DNA of 18,838 nucleotides from an uncultured Clostridia bacterium. GTDB taxonomy: Bacteria > Bacillota > Clostridia > Christensenellales > Aristaeellaceae. A program made the translations under genes and the position numbers. The stretch spans positions 1 to 18,838 of the forward strand of contig CALCQO010000037.1 of assembly GCA_937894675.1 (NCBI GenBank), read 5' to 3'. This document shows, piece by piece, positions 7,737-14,817 of this stretch; the stretch's first letter is position 1, and each line of letters starts with the position of its first letter. The notes below the pieces were generated by a model that saw nothing but the letters and a program-made list of their open reading frames with translations, did not search any database and was not told the origin of the DNA.

Positions 7737-7829
7737 TTTATCCTCCTAATTGGGGTGGCACCCTTGTAATCACCTGCGACTAAGCCTGCGCCGGAGATGC
7801 GACAAACTGAGCCAAGGTTAAAAGCCACG
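7737..7829 (-). promoter_or_regulatory. rpsO 5' leader, candidate S15 autoregulatory RNA
   Basis: From the predicted transcript start, the leader begins with GTGGC (7828-7824), which can pair with GCCAC (7759-7755) just upstream of the ribosome binding site. A nested pair CCTTG (7817-7813) with CAAGG (7766-7762) lies inside it. The enclosed stretch of about 45 nt is GC-rich. Such a closed multi-branch leader fits S15 autocontrol, but the pairing helices are short (5 bp each) and the match to a known rpsO leader class was not tested. Confidence 0.4.
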
Positions 7830-7835
7830 TTTGAT

Positions 7836-7864
7836 ATGATACCATGTTCATGGGCGTTTGTAAA
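7836..7864 (-). promoter_or_regulatory. rpsO promoter (sigmaA-like)
   Basis: On the minus strand TTTACA (7864-7859) and TATCAT (7841-7836) are separated by exactly 17 nt, with a TGG just before the -10 box. The spacer holds a 5-2-5 inverted repeat (7842-7853). The predicted start is near 7829. Confidence 0.75.
7842..7853. repeat. Inverted repeat inside the rpsO promoter spacer
   Basis: CCATG-TT-CATGG is a perfect 5-2-5 palindrome lying between the -10 and -35 boxes. It may be an operator, but repeats this short occur by chance. Confidence 0.3.
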
Positions 7865-7901
7865 CCAAAATCCGATGTATGATAAGAAATCCGCTGATGC
7901 T

Positions 7902-7936
7902 TACGCTCTCTATCAAAAGCTGGCTTCTTGAGCGTA
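7902..7936 (-). terminator. Weak hairpin after the modular secreted-protein gene
   Basis: In the minus-strand transcript TACGCTC (7936-7930) pairs with GAGCGTA (7908-7902), and an inner CAA.AAGC/GCTTTTG helix with one bulge can stack on it. It lies 25 nt after the stop of the 1211-residue protein and before the rpsO promoter. No T-run follows, so termination is uncertain. Confidence 0.35.
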
Positions 7937-7960
7937 GTTCTGCATTGATCCAATCGATAC

Positions 7961-10900
7961 TCAGTCAGGGATAATGGTCACCACAAAAGTGGCTGTTACG
8001 CCGCTGCCATCCTGCGCTGTGGCGGTGATGGTGGTGGTTTTTTCTTCCCGTACCTTCCTCGCGTTGACAACGCCCTTCTGGGTAACAGTCGCCGCGCTTG
8101 TGTCCGAGCTTTCCCATACCAGCTTGTCATCCGACACCTTTTCCGGTGTGAAGACCGCGTCCAGGCGTGTCCAGCCGCCGGATTTCACGCTGCTGTTTCC
8201 GGTGATGGTAAGCCCTGTTGCCAAGCTTTTCACCACGACAGTAACTGTCGCACGCTCGCGGCTGCCGTCGGTTGTGTTCGCGGTGATGGTAACCTTCCCA
8301 ATCTTGTGGGCGGTCAGCACACCGTTCTCATCCACCGAAACAGTCGCCGGGGACGAACTCTTCCATTCAATTCGCTGGGAAGCATCCGCAGGCAGGACGG
8401 AGGCGGACAAGGCAAGGGTGTTCTGCGCGTCTGATAGTTCCATCGTAAGGCCGGCTTTACGGTCAACCTCTTTGCCATCGGCCAGAATCACAACTTCTTC
8501 CGCGAGGGGATGCACTGTAACCTGATGTACTGCCAACACACCGGAACCATCCTGCGCCTGCGCGGTAATCTGGACAGACTGCACAGCGTTGTTCCTTTTG
8601 CCGATTACCTTGCCGCCGTTGTCAACGGTAGCGATAGCTGGGTCGGAGCTGATCCAGGAAACCCGCTTGCTGTCGGTTTCTACCGGCAGTACCACCGCGG
8701 TGAGTTTGATGCTTCTGCCGGCGGCTACGGCATCGCTGCCCTCAATGGTTACTTCTTTGGCCAGATTGGCCACATTTACCTTATATTCCGCTTTGACATT
8801 GCTGCCATCCTGGGTCTGTATGCTGATGGTCGCCGAGCCCTTCTCGTGCCCGGTGACTATCCCATCCTCGCTGACGGAAGCGACCTTGGGTTTGTTGCTC
8901 TTCCAGACAACATCCTGCAAAGCGTCTGCCGGAATCACCTGGGCGGAAAGCTGCAGGGAAGGAGAATCGGACAGAAGGTCGATACCCAGTTTTTCCTTGG
9001 CATCCACCTGCTGGCCGTTCACGGAAAGCTCAATGCCATAGGCAATGGGGTTAACCGTAATCACATGGGTCCCCTTGACGCCCGAACCATCCTTGGCTTC
9101 GGCGGTGAAGGTAACCTGGGTTATGGCCGGAACCTTTTTCGCCGCGGTTACCTTGCCGTTTTTGGAGATGCTGGCGATGTCCGGATGGGAACTGGACCAC
9201 ACGACGGATTTATCATCCGCTTCCTCCGGGAACGCCTGGGCTTTGAGCGTTGTGCTCTTTGCCGCCATCATCTCCGCCTCTCCGCTTACGGTTACGTCAT
9301 TTACCAAGTTGGCGACATTTACTTTGCAGGAAGCGCTCACCCGGCTGCCGTCCATGGTGCTGGCGGTAATGGTAACCACACCGGACTTGTAGCCGGTAAC
9401 CAACCCATTGGCATCCACAGAAGCTGTTTTGGGAGACGAGCTCTTCCAGTTTAATTCTGACCAGGGGCTCTGCGGGGTAACGCTGGTTGTCAGCTGCAGG
9501 GTTTTGTCTTCCTTTGTCAGGTCAATAGCGACCACAGAATCGTTGACAATCCTATCCCCTGCCCGCAGTTCCACAGCGCTGATGGGCTCCACCGGCACGA
9601 AGGGCAGCTTCAGATCACGAGCCAATCCTTGAGCGGCGCTGTTGGTGAAGCTGTAAATCTGAACATTGGGGCTGTTGGTAAAAAGCATGCTGGTGTCAAA
9701 GCGCCTGGCGGTGACAGGAACCACAACCTTTTCCAGTTTCGGGCAGTTGTGGAACATGCCGCCCTCCAGATTCCTTAGATTGACAGGCAACACTACTTCC
9801 TGGAGGTTGGCGCTGCTATGGAAAGCGCTGTAGCCAATTTCTTCCACACTGTTAGGCAGGACAATGCTGGTCAACTGACTATTGGCGGCGAAAGCTCCCA
9901 TCCCGATGGTTTTCACATTGGAGGGAACATCAAGGGCAGTCAGCTTTTCCAGCCCTGCCAGCGCTGTCTGTCCTATGGTCTGCATTGATTGGGGCAGGGT
10001 GATGCTCTCCAGGCCTTTCGCGTGCAGGAATGTGCTGGTTTTCAGTTCCGTAACGCCCTCGGGTACAACCATATTGGTTAAGGCGTAGCAATTCTCGAAG
10101 GCGCTAGCGCCGATAACGCGGACAGAGGCCGGGATATCAATCTGTTGAGCGCCGCGGTTATTCTTAAACGCAGCGTCCCCAATCATGTACAAGCCATCTG
10201 GCAAGGTAATGCTCTCTAAAGCATCCTGGTTGATGAACGCCCCATGGCCAATAGCCGCGACGGGGTAGCCGCCCATTGACTGGGGAATGGTGATATTCGT
10301 TTCGTTGCCTGTATAGCCGGTAACGATAGCCAGACCGCCAGGGGCGACACGGTAGGAGAAATCATTCTCGCTGGCTAAGGTTTCCTCGCCAACGGCTGTA
10401 ACGGTATATTCGCTAACCTCGCTGGTTTCCTCCGCTGCTTTTTCTTCCACGGCAACGGGCATGGCAGCCAGCAGGGTTTCTTCGGGTTCCGCATTTTCAA
10501 TAAAATTCACAGCACCATTGTAGCTAACTGCCGTGCTGACATCGCCAAGAATAATCCAGGTTTTGCCCCGCTGCAGTTCCAATTCTTTGCCGGTTTGGTC
10601 GAAAAACACGGTTCTTTCTTTTATGCTGTTACGCGCCCACGCACCCGCGATGTACTTTCCTCCAATAAAAATATCAGCGGCGCCCTGCCCAACAACGTTT
10701 GGCAGCAGCGGGTTCAAGGAGCTAAAGTTATACGTAAGGGCTGTGCGCTGAATTATCACATTGTTGTATACCATTTGCGATTCAGGCTGTAACAGATCAA
10801 TAAAGGGGCCCTTCAGCGTAGAGCGGTGATACCCCTTGCTGTAATCATCATAAGTGAATGATGAGACACTGTCTGCGTTACCTTCATGCATAATGCTGAC

Positions 10901-11596
10901 GTTCTTTGCTTCAGGCCCATTGTAATCCGGCTGATCCGCGAACTTGTATGGACGAACAGGGAAGGGATAATTCTTCTGCGAAATAAACTCGCGAAGGCTG
11001 TTAACATAGACTGTAACATTGTGAGGCGCGGGATGGTACCCGACCCGATCAAAATACTTGATATACCTGTTGCCAATACCGTCAATGTCCAGACCTTTGG
11101 CACTGACGCCATAGTTGCGGATTGCCTCACGTACATCGCTGCCGGCTTCTTCCTGCTTGCCAAAGTGCACCAGCACAGCATCCCATTCTTCTCGCAAATC
11201 CACATGCAAAACACGTGCTGAGCGGTCTGGCCCCGTTTCCTCCGGATACACATCGGAGAAAAGAGCAGTCAAGCGCGTCCATCCGCCGCCTTGAATCGGT
11301 GCTTCATACATGATGTCCGCGTCAGCAATGCCCCAGTGCGGCAACGCGCCCAGGTTATTATCGATCTGAACAAGGATGGGCAGATACTCTTCGTTATCTG
11401 ATGGCAATCCTGTTGTAGGACTTTCCCCATCAATGACTGGATTGGCAGGGAAACTGCCGTCCGCGTTGCGGCCTGTTATACCCACATTACGGGTTAGCGT
11501 GCCGGGAATCAGGGTTGATGCGGCTTGTTCAGCCATACCGGGAAGCAGGGTAAGAACAAGCAAAGCGCATAGCAAGATCTGTACAGCCTTTTTCAT
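7961..11596 (-). CDS. Secreted DUF3048 / BspA-type LRR / Big_2 modular protein
   Basis: The 1211-residue protein has a Sec signal peptide (hydrophobic about 7-19, cleavage near AEQAA), without a lipobox Cys. Residues about 72-200 match the N-terminal DUF3048 domain of YerB (VQIDNNLGALPHWGIADAD, GPDRSARVLHVDL 122-134). Residues about 212-352 match its C-terminal domain (FPVRPYKF, YNNVIIQ, GKTWIIL). An acidic linker (about 366-410) leads to nine BspA-like leucine-rich repeats (449-655, period 23). Six Ig-like Big_2-type domains (671-1211) follow. No LPxTG, SLH or membrane anchor is seen at the C-terminus. ATG 11596 is chosen over the ATG at 11635: GAAAGGA sits 8 nt upstream and the signal peptide starts there. 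It probably shares a transcript with the gene 39 nt upstream. DUF3048 has no known activity; LRR and Big_2 modules usually mediate binding at the cell surface. A role in envelope or host/substrate binding is inference. Confidence 0.93.
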   Translation of the reverse strand: MKKAVQILLCALLVLTLLPGMAEQAASTLIPGTLTRNVGITGRNADGSFPANPVIDGESPTTGLPSDNEEYLPILVQIDNNLGALPHWGIADADIMYEAPIQGGGWTRLTALFSDVYPEETGPDRSARVLHVDLREEWDAVLVHFGKQEEAGSDVREAIRNYGVSAKGLDIDGIGNRYIKYFDRVGYHPAPHNVTVYVNSLREFISQKNYPFPVRPYKFADQPDYNGPEAKNVSIMHEGNADSVSSFTYDDYSKGYHRSTLKGPFIDLLQPESQMVYNNVIIQRTALTYNFSSLNPLLPNVVGQGAADIFIGGKYIAGAWARNSIKERTVFFDQTGKELELQRGKTWIILGDVSTAVSYNGAVNFIENAEPEETLLAAMPVAVEEKAAEETSEVSEYTVTAVGEETLASENDFSYRVAPGGLAIVTGYTGNETNITIPQSMGGYPVAAIGHGAFINQDALESITLPDGLYMIGDAAFKNNRGAQQIDIPASVRVIGASAFENCYALTNMVVPEGVTELKTSTFLHAKGLESITLPQSMQTIGQTALAGLEKLTALDVPSNVKTIGMGAFAANSQLTSIVLPNSVEEIGYSAFHSSANLQEVVLPVNLRNLEGGMFHNCPKLEKVVVPVTARRFDTSMLFTNSPNVQIYSFTNSAAQGLARDLKLPFVPVEPISAVELRAGDRIVNDSVVAIDLTKEDKTLQLTTSVTPQSPWSELNWKSSSPKTASVDANGLVTGYKSGVVTITASTMDGSRVSASCKVNVANLVNDVTVSGEAEMMAAKSTTLKAQAFPEEADDKSVVWSSSHPDIASISKNGKVTAAKKVPAITQVTFTAEAKDGSGVKGTHVITVNPIAYGIELSVNGQQVDAKEKLGIDLLSDSPSLQLSAQVIPADALQDVVWKSNKPKVASVSEDGIVTGHEKGSATISIQTQDGSNVKAEYKVNVANLAKEVTIEGSDAVAAGRSIKLTAVVLPVETDSKRVSWISSDPAIATVDNGGKVIGKRNNAVQSVQITAQAQDGSGVLAVHQVTVHPLAEEVVILADGKEVDRKAGLTMELSDAQNTLALSASVLPADASQRIEWKSSSPATVSVDENGVLTAHKIGKVTITANTTDGSRERATVTVVVKSLATGLTITGNSSVKSGGWTRLDAVFTPEKVSDDKLVWESSDTSAATVTQKGVVNARKVREEKTTTITATAQDGSGVTATFVVTIIPD
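7967..9586 (-). repeat. Three tandem copies of a two-Ig-domain unit (about 180 codons each)
   Basis: Within the modular protein, residues 671-849, 850-1029 and 1030-1210 are three homologous units (9586-9050, 9049-8510, 8509-7967). Each holds an A domain and a B domain. The core Trp recurs at 717, 898, 1078 (A) and 800, 981, 1161 (B), giving spacings of 180-181 residues within each type. A domains end TITA.T.DGS; B domains carry a few extra residues before the TA.A.DGSGV tract. The array ends at the stop codon. Confidence 0.85.
9632..10252 (-). repeat. Nine BspA-like leucine-rich repeats, exact 23-residue period
   Basis: The IG..AF-type signature starts at residues 449, 472, 495, 518, 541, 564, 587, 610 and 633, every 23 residues without slippage. 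Each unit follows IG..AF....L..I.LP..V (BspA/LRR_5 type). Three units are degenerate (LKTSTF, LEGGMF, FDTSMLF). Confidence 0.85.
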
Positions 11597-11635
11597 GTTT
11601 CGTGTCCTTTCAATATCATCCATCATATCTGGCAA

Positions 11636-12709
11636 CTATTTGTAAGGTGTAAACACAACTACAGGTGTCGCGTCATGATACAGCAGGGTGATGGTCATAT
11701 CATTAAGAGACCATGTCATATCCCCCTGCTCATTAATCAGAATTGGGTCAGAATACCTGGTATACAGGGAAATAAAAGCTGAATAATACGCCTGGCCGTT
11801 TGCGAAGGTATACTCAACTTCCGCTAGTTTTTTATTCTTCATGATATAGGTGAGGGTAGCGGGCAGCCTGTACAGAACAACATCTTCCACAACCAACTCG
11901 TTACCATCGGCCTGTACATTTTCCAGCGTTTCAACATCCGAGGTGCTCATCCCCCATGCGGTACCTCTGAGTGCCTCGGCATTCACTTCATCCATCATGT
12001 AAGGCAGGGAGCCTGTCAGCCCATGGATGTACTTGCCTCGGGCACTGAAGTCATCCGTGTATTCTTTTGTGACTCGGGCAAGCTTCCATTCCCCTTTAAT
12101 CTTCAGATAGCAGTAACGCTCATTATATTCAACCCATTCCTCTTTCGCGAAGTGAAACATCAGCACACGGTATGGGTACTTAGTATTCCCGATTTTTACT
12201 GTATAATCTGTGTGTTCATTTTCCAGGGTTTCAATATCGGCATATTCCATTCCTGGTATATCCAATAATTTTTTATAGCCCTTCACCCCTTCAAATCCAT
12301 TCAGAATCTTGATTGCCTTGATTCGATCTTCACGTGGCATTTGTTCTAACTGGAATGAATAGTCAGCGGATATACCGCCATAGGAGAAAATTGCGGGCTC
12401 TTCATTCTCCGCCTGATTTTCCACACTATTAAAAAGAGCGTTAATGGACGCGTCCAATTTCGTCATTTTATTGTGGACGGGATCAAACTGATTAACTACC
12501 ATGCCGCGGAAAGGTTCAAGGGAATCCACAACTTCATAGTACATGAAATCGTAGATTGTAAAAAAAGGCATTCCATTTTTAAAATCAATTTTCAAAAACT
12601 CACCCAGTTCCGGGTGAGTAAACCCGCTGCCTGTTACAGCCGCGGAAACACTAGCGATATTTAGGATTATCATCATAAGTATCAGAATAGAAGCAACTCT
12701 TTTTTTCAT
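11636..12709 (-). CDS. Secreted protein of unknown function (AT-rich)
   Basis: The 357-residue product begins with a Sec signal peptide (MKKR, hydrophobic 5-19, cleavage near VSAA). I recognise no named domain. Two parts are visible: residues about 30-240 with aromatic, charged strands (WVEYNERYCYLKIKGEWKL), and a C-terminal domain from 248 starting RGTAWGMSTSDVETLE. The latter is a motif seen in various secreted Gram-positive proteins and is followed by beta-strands (LTYIMKNKKLAEVEYTF, SAFISLYTRYSDPI). ATG 12709 has AAGGAG 5 nt upstream, and a good promoter lies upstream (12787-12815). The modular DUF3048 protein follows after 39 nt, so both are likely co-transcribed. Its GC content is clearly lower than its neighbours (21 of 60 G/C at 12241-12300, 14 of 60 at 12541-12600), hinting at relaxed constraint or transfer. 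It could be a partner or ligand of the modular protein (inference). Confidence 0.85.
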   Translation of the reverse strand: MKKRVASILILMMIILNIASVSAAVTGSGFTHPELGEFLKIDFKNGMPFFTIYDFMYYEVVDSLEPFRGMVVNQFDPVHNKMTKLDASINALFNSVENQAENEEPAIFSYGGISADYSFQLEQMPREDRIKAIKILNGFEGVKGYKKLLDIPGMEYADIETLENEHTDYTVKIGNTKYPYRVLMFHFAKEEWVEYNERYCYLKIKGEWKLARVTKEYTDDFSARGKYIHGLTGSLPYMMDEVNAEALRGTAWGMSTSDVETLENVQADGNELVVEDVVLYRLPATLTYIMKNKKLAEVEYTFANGQAYYSAFISLYTRYSDPILINEQGDMTWSLNDMTITLLYHDATPVVVFTPYK

Positions 12710-12780
12710 GTAAACTCCTTGAAATTTTCATATGCGCAGTTTTCAGTTCAGGTTGGGTGCCGCGTTTTTACTGACACAGC

Positions 12781-12797
12781 AAGGGAATTATACCCTT
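12781..12797. repeat. Inverted repeat spanning a -10 box
   Basis: AAGGG and CCCTT flank AATTATA, placing the -10 box of the minus-strand promoter in the centre. It may be an operator or chance. Confidence 0.3.
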
Positions 12798-12815
12798 CCT
12801 TATGATTTTAGTCAA
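12787..12815 (-). promoter_or_regulatory. SigmaA-like promoter for the secreted-protein pair
   Basis: On the minus strand TTGACT (12815-12810) and TATAAT (12792-12787) are 17 nt apart, close to consensus. The predicted leader is about 70 nt long up to ATG 12709. Confidence 0.8.
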
Positions 12816-12840
12816 CCAAATTATCCCAAGCTTTTCCATT

Positions 12841-12852
12841 GCCTACATAGGC
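12841..12852. repeat. Inverted repeat upstream of the phosphoesterase promoter
   Basis: GCCTA-CA-TAGGC, a perfect 5-2-5 palindrome, ends 1 nt before the -35 box at 12854, between the two divergent promoters. It is a possible binding site for a shared regulator. Confidence 0.3.
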
Positions 12853-12853
12853 T

Positions 12854-12881
12854 TTGACTTATTAGCCCGGTAGTTTATAAT
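12854..12881 (+). promoter_or_regulatory. SigmaA-like promoter for the metallophosphoesterase
   Basis: TTGACT (12854-12859) and TATAAT (12876-12881) are 16 nt apart. The leader would be about 20 nt, with AGGAG (12898-12902) 5 nt before ATG 12908. Confidence 0.75.
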
Positions 12882-12907
12882 TGGTTCATCAAACAACAGG
12901 AGTCTTC

Positions 12908-13762
12908 ATGAGAGAAAAGAACTATCGTCCCAGTGCCATCGGCAGAATGCTGACATATATTCCGGCCGGAAAATTGTTTTTCCCTTTCTATCTGGCGCGG
13001 CAGTTGTATTACACCCAGGAAGAATACGCGTCCCGCAGCCTTCTGCTGGAATGGGATGGTTTTACCATCGCCTATGCGTCAGACATACACTTCGGCCCGA
13101 TGCTCAAGAAAAATCGGGCAATTGACGTCGCGGAAAAAATCAATGCTTTAAACGCGGACATCATCCTGCTGGGTGGCGATTACGGGGAAACTACGCGAAC
13201 CGGTATCGATTTCTTCCATACGATTCCCCAGCTGAAAGCAAAGTATGGTGTTCTGGCGGCAATCGGCAACCATGATTTGCACGGAACGGATGCCGAGATT
13301 GAGGATTTACGGCGTGTCATGACTAACAAAAACATTACCCTGCTGCGGAACGATTGTTATGTGTTGAAAGGAAAGGAAGCTGACATCCGCTTTTGCTCAA
13401 CCGATGATACCAGGCTTGGGTTGCCCGACCCAGGTATCCTTCAAGCAAAGAATGATGACACGCGCCAAGCATTTACCGTTTTCTTCCCCCACTCACCCGA
13501 CATTTTGCCAACTCTGCTTTCCGACGCCCGAAAACATTTTGATCTAGCCATATGCGGCCACACCCATGGCGGGCAAATTGCCCTCTTTGGACATAGCCTG
13601 CATTCCTCCAGCAAATATGGCGACAGATACCGCTCCGGCTGGAAGCGGGAAAACAACCACGATATTTTTATCAGCAATGGGGTTGGCACTTCATTGATGC
13701 CCATCCGGCTTGGCGCGCCGCCCCAGTATCACAAAATTACGCTGAAGAGAATAAAACCTTAA
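12908..13762 (+). CDS. Calcineurin-like metallophosphoesterase (YkuE/YaeI-type)
   Basis: The 284-residue protein carries the whole metallophosphoesterase signature: DIHFG (Asp59, His61), GGDYG (Asp91), GNHD (Asn121, His122), a His in FFPHSPD (His195) and GHTHGGQI (His218, His220), which together bind two metal ions. The end FISNGVGTSLMPIRLGAPPQYHKITL is typical of the YkuE/YaeI branch, although the usual RPE before the last strand reads PPQ. Relatives act on phosphodiester or pyrophosphate bonds of lipids or sugar nucleotides; the substrate here is unknown. The N-terminus (GRMLTYIPAGKLFFPFYLA) is only mildly hydrophobic, so a membrane anchor is doubtful. ATG 12908 has AGGAG 5 nt upstream; the upstream in-frame TTG at 12881 lies in the -10 box and is rejected. 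It is the only plus-strand gene, with its own promoter, and its stop overlaps the tsaD stop. Confidence 0.93.
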   Translation: MREKNYRPSAIGRMLTYIPAGKLFFPFYLARQLYYTQEEYASRSLLLEWDGFTIAYASDIHFGPMLKKNRAIDVAEKINALNADIILLGGDYGETTRTGIDFFHTIPQLKAKYGVLAAIGNHDLHGTDAEIEDLRRVMTNKNITLLRNDCYVLKGKEADIRFCSTDDTRLGLPDPGILQAKNDDTRQAFTVFFPHSPDILPTLLSDARKHFDLAICGHTHGGQIALFGHSLHSSSKYGDRYRSGWKRENNHDIFISNGVGTSLMPIRLGAPPQYHKITLKRIKP

Positions 13763-14817
13763 ACCAACCGAAGGGACGGCACCGCGTTCAGATACAAGTC
13801 CGCCGCTTCACCGCGGATGATTTTCCGGTATCCCGCCGCGGCAATCATCGCCGCGTTGTCTCCGCACAGGGATACATCCGGCATATACAACTGAATGCCA
13901 TTTTGACCGCAGGCTTCTTCCATCCGTTTGCGCAGCAGCCTGTTGGCGGACACACCGCCCGCCAGAAGAAGCTTACCAGCGCCAGTATCTTTTGCTGCCA
14001 GCATGGTTTTTTCCACCAACGATTCCACCACAGCATGTCGAAAAGAGGCCGCCATGTCTTGCGGCACATATTCTTTCTTCTGCTGCTTCATCGTATGCAG
14101 CGCATTGATGAACGCTGTTTTTAAGCCGGAAAAACTGAAATCATACTTTCCCTGGGTTTTGGGGCGTGGTAATTGCAAAGCCATGTCATCCCCATCCTGC
14201 GCCAGTTTGTCCAGCGCAGGACCGCCGGGGTAACTCAAGCCCAGTACGCGGGCTGCCTTGTCAAAGGCTTCGCCAGCGGCGTCATCCTGGGTGCACCCAA
14301 TCAGGTGATAGCTGTCATCCGCCCCTACAGCAATGATATGGCTGTGCCCGCCGCTTACCACCAGGCACAGACAGGACGGGTTCAAATCCCGGTAGGTCAG
14401 GTAATTTGCGCAAATATGTCCCTCGATATGGTTAACTGCGATCAAGGGCTTTTTCAGGGAATACGCCAACGCTTTGGCATAGGAAACCCCTACCAGCAGC
14501 GCGCCTACCAGCCCGGGACCGTATGTAACCGCTACGGCATCGATATCTCCAAATGTTTTTCCCGCGTCCCGCAGCGCCTGCCCGACCACTACATCGATTT
14601 TTTCCACATGAGCTCTGCTGGCGATTTCCGGCACGACACCGCCGTATATCGTGTGCAGGGCGATTTGGGAATATACGCTGTTGGACAGAATCTCCCGTCC
14701 ATTTTGAACCACGCTGGCTGCCGTTTCATCGCAGGATGTCTCAATCCCTAAAACCAGCAGGTCTTTCTTGTCGCGCAGATTCGCCAATTCGTTCCTGGAA
14801 TACTGTACAAATGTCAT
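13759..14817 (-). CDS. tsaD: tRNA N6-adenosine threonylcarbamoyltransferase TsaD
   Basis: The 352-residue cytoplasmic enzyme transfers threonylcarbamoyl to A37 of ANN-decoding tRNAs (t6A), working with TsaB and TsaE. Features: LGIETSCDETAASV (23-36), metal ligands His130 and His134 in VNHIEGH, ATPase tract VVSGGHSHI (153-161), GGPALDKLA (198-206), GGVSANRLLR (287-296) and CGDNAAMIA with Asp320. About 20 residues precede the usual start of the fold. ATG 14817 is chosen because AAGGA lies 6 nt upstream and it overlaps the upstream stop (ATGA); a frame extension to 14976 has no family match. It is the last gene of the secA-prfB-DUF1461 run and converges on the phosphoesterase gene. Confidence 0.98.
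   Translation of the reverse strand: MTFVQYSRNELANLRDKKDLLVLGIETSCDETAASVVQNGREILSNSVYSQIALHTIYGGVVPEIASRAHVEKIDVVVGQALRDAGKTFGDIDAVAVTYGPGLVGALLVGVSYAKALAYSLKKPLIAVNHIEGHICANYLTYRDLNPSCLCLVVSGGHSHIIAVGADDSYHLIGCTQDDAAGEAFDKAARVLGLSYPGGPALDKLAQDGDDMALQLPRPKTQGKYDFSFSGLKTAFINALHTMKQQKKEYVPQDMAASFRHAVVESLVEKTMLAAKDTGAGKLLLAGGVSANRLLRKRMEEACGQNGIQLYMPDVSLCGDNAAMIAAAGYRKIIRGEAADLYLNAVPSLRLV

Noticed and set aside
7902..7936. Strong intrinsic terminator after the modular gene
   Set aside because: The hairpin is imperfect and lacks a T-run, so I list it only as a weak candidate.
8510..9454. Plus-strand frame of 314 codons opposite the Ig-like domains
   Set aside because: It repeats with the same 540-bp period because the gene below it is repetitive, and resembles no protein family.
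7967..9586. Possible CRISPR-like or DNA-level tandem repeat
   Set aside because: The repetition is at the protein domain level with diverged DNA and a period of about 540 bp, so it is a coding domain array.
11597..11635. Upstream ATG at 11635 for the modular protein
   Set aside because: It would add 13 charged residues before the signal peptide; the ATG at 11596 has GAAAGGA 8 nt upstream.
12881..12907. TTG start at 12881 for the phosphoesterase
   Set aside because: It overlaps the -10 box and would add nine unsupported residues; ATG 12908 has AGGAG at the right distance.
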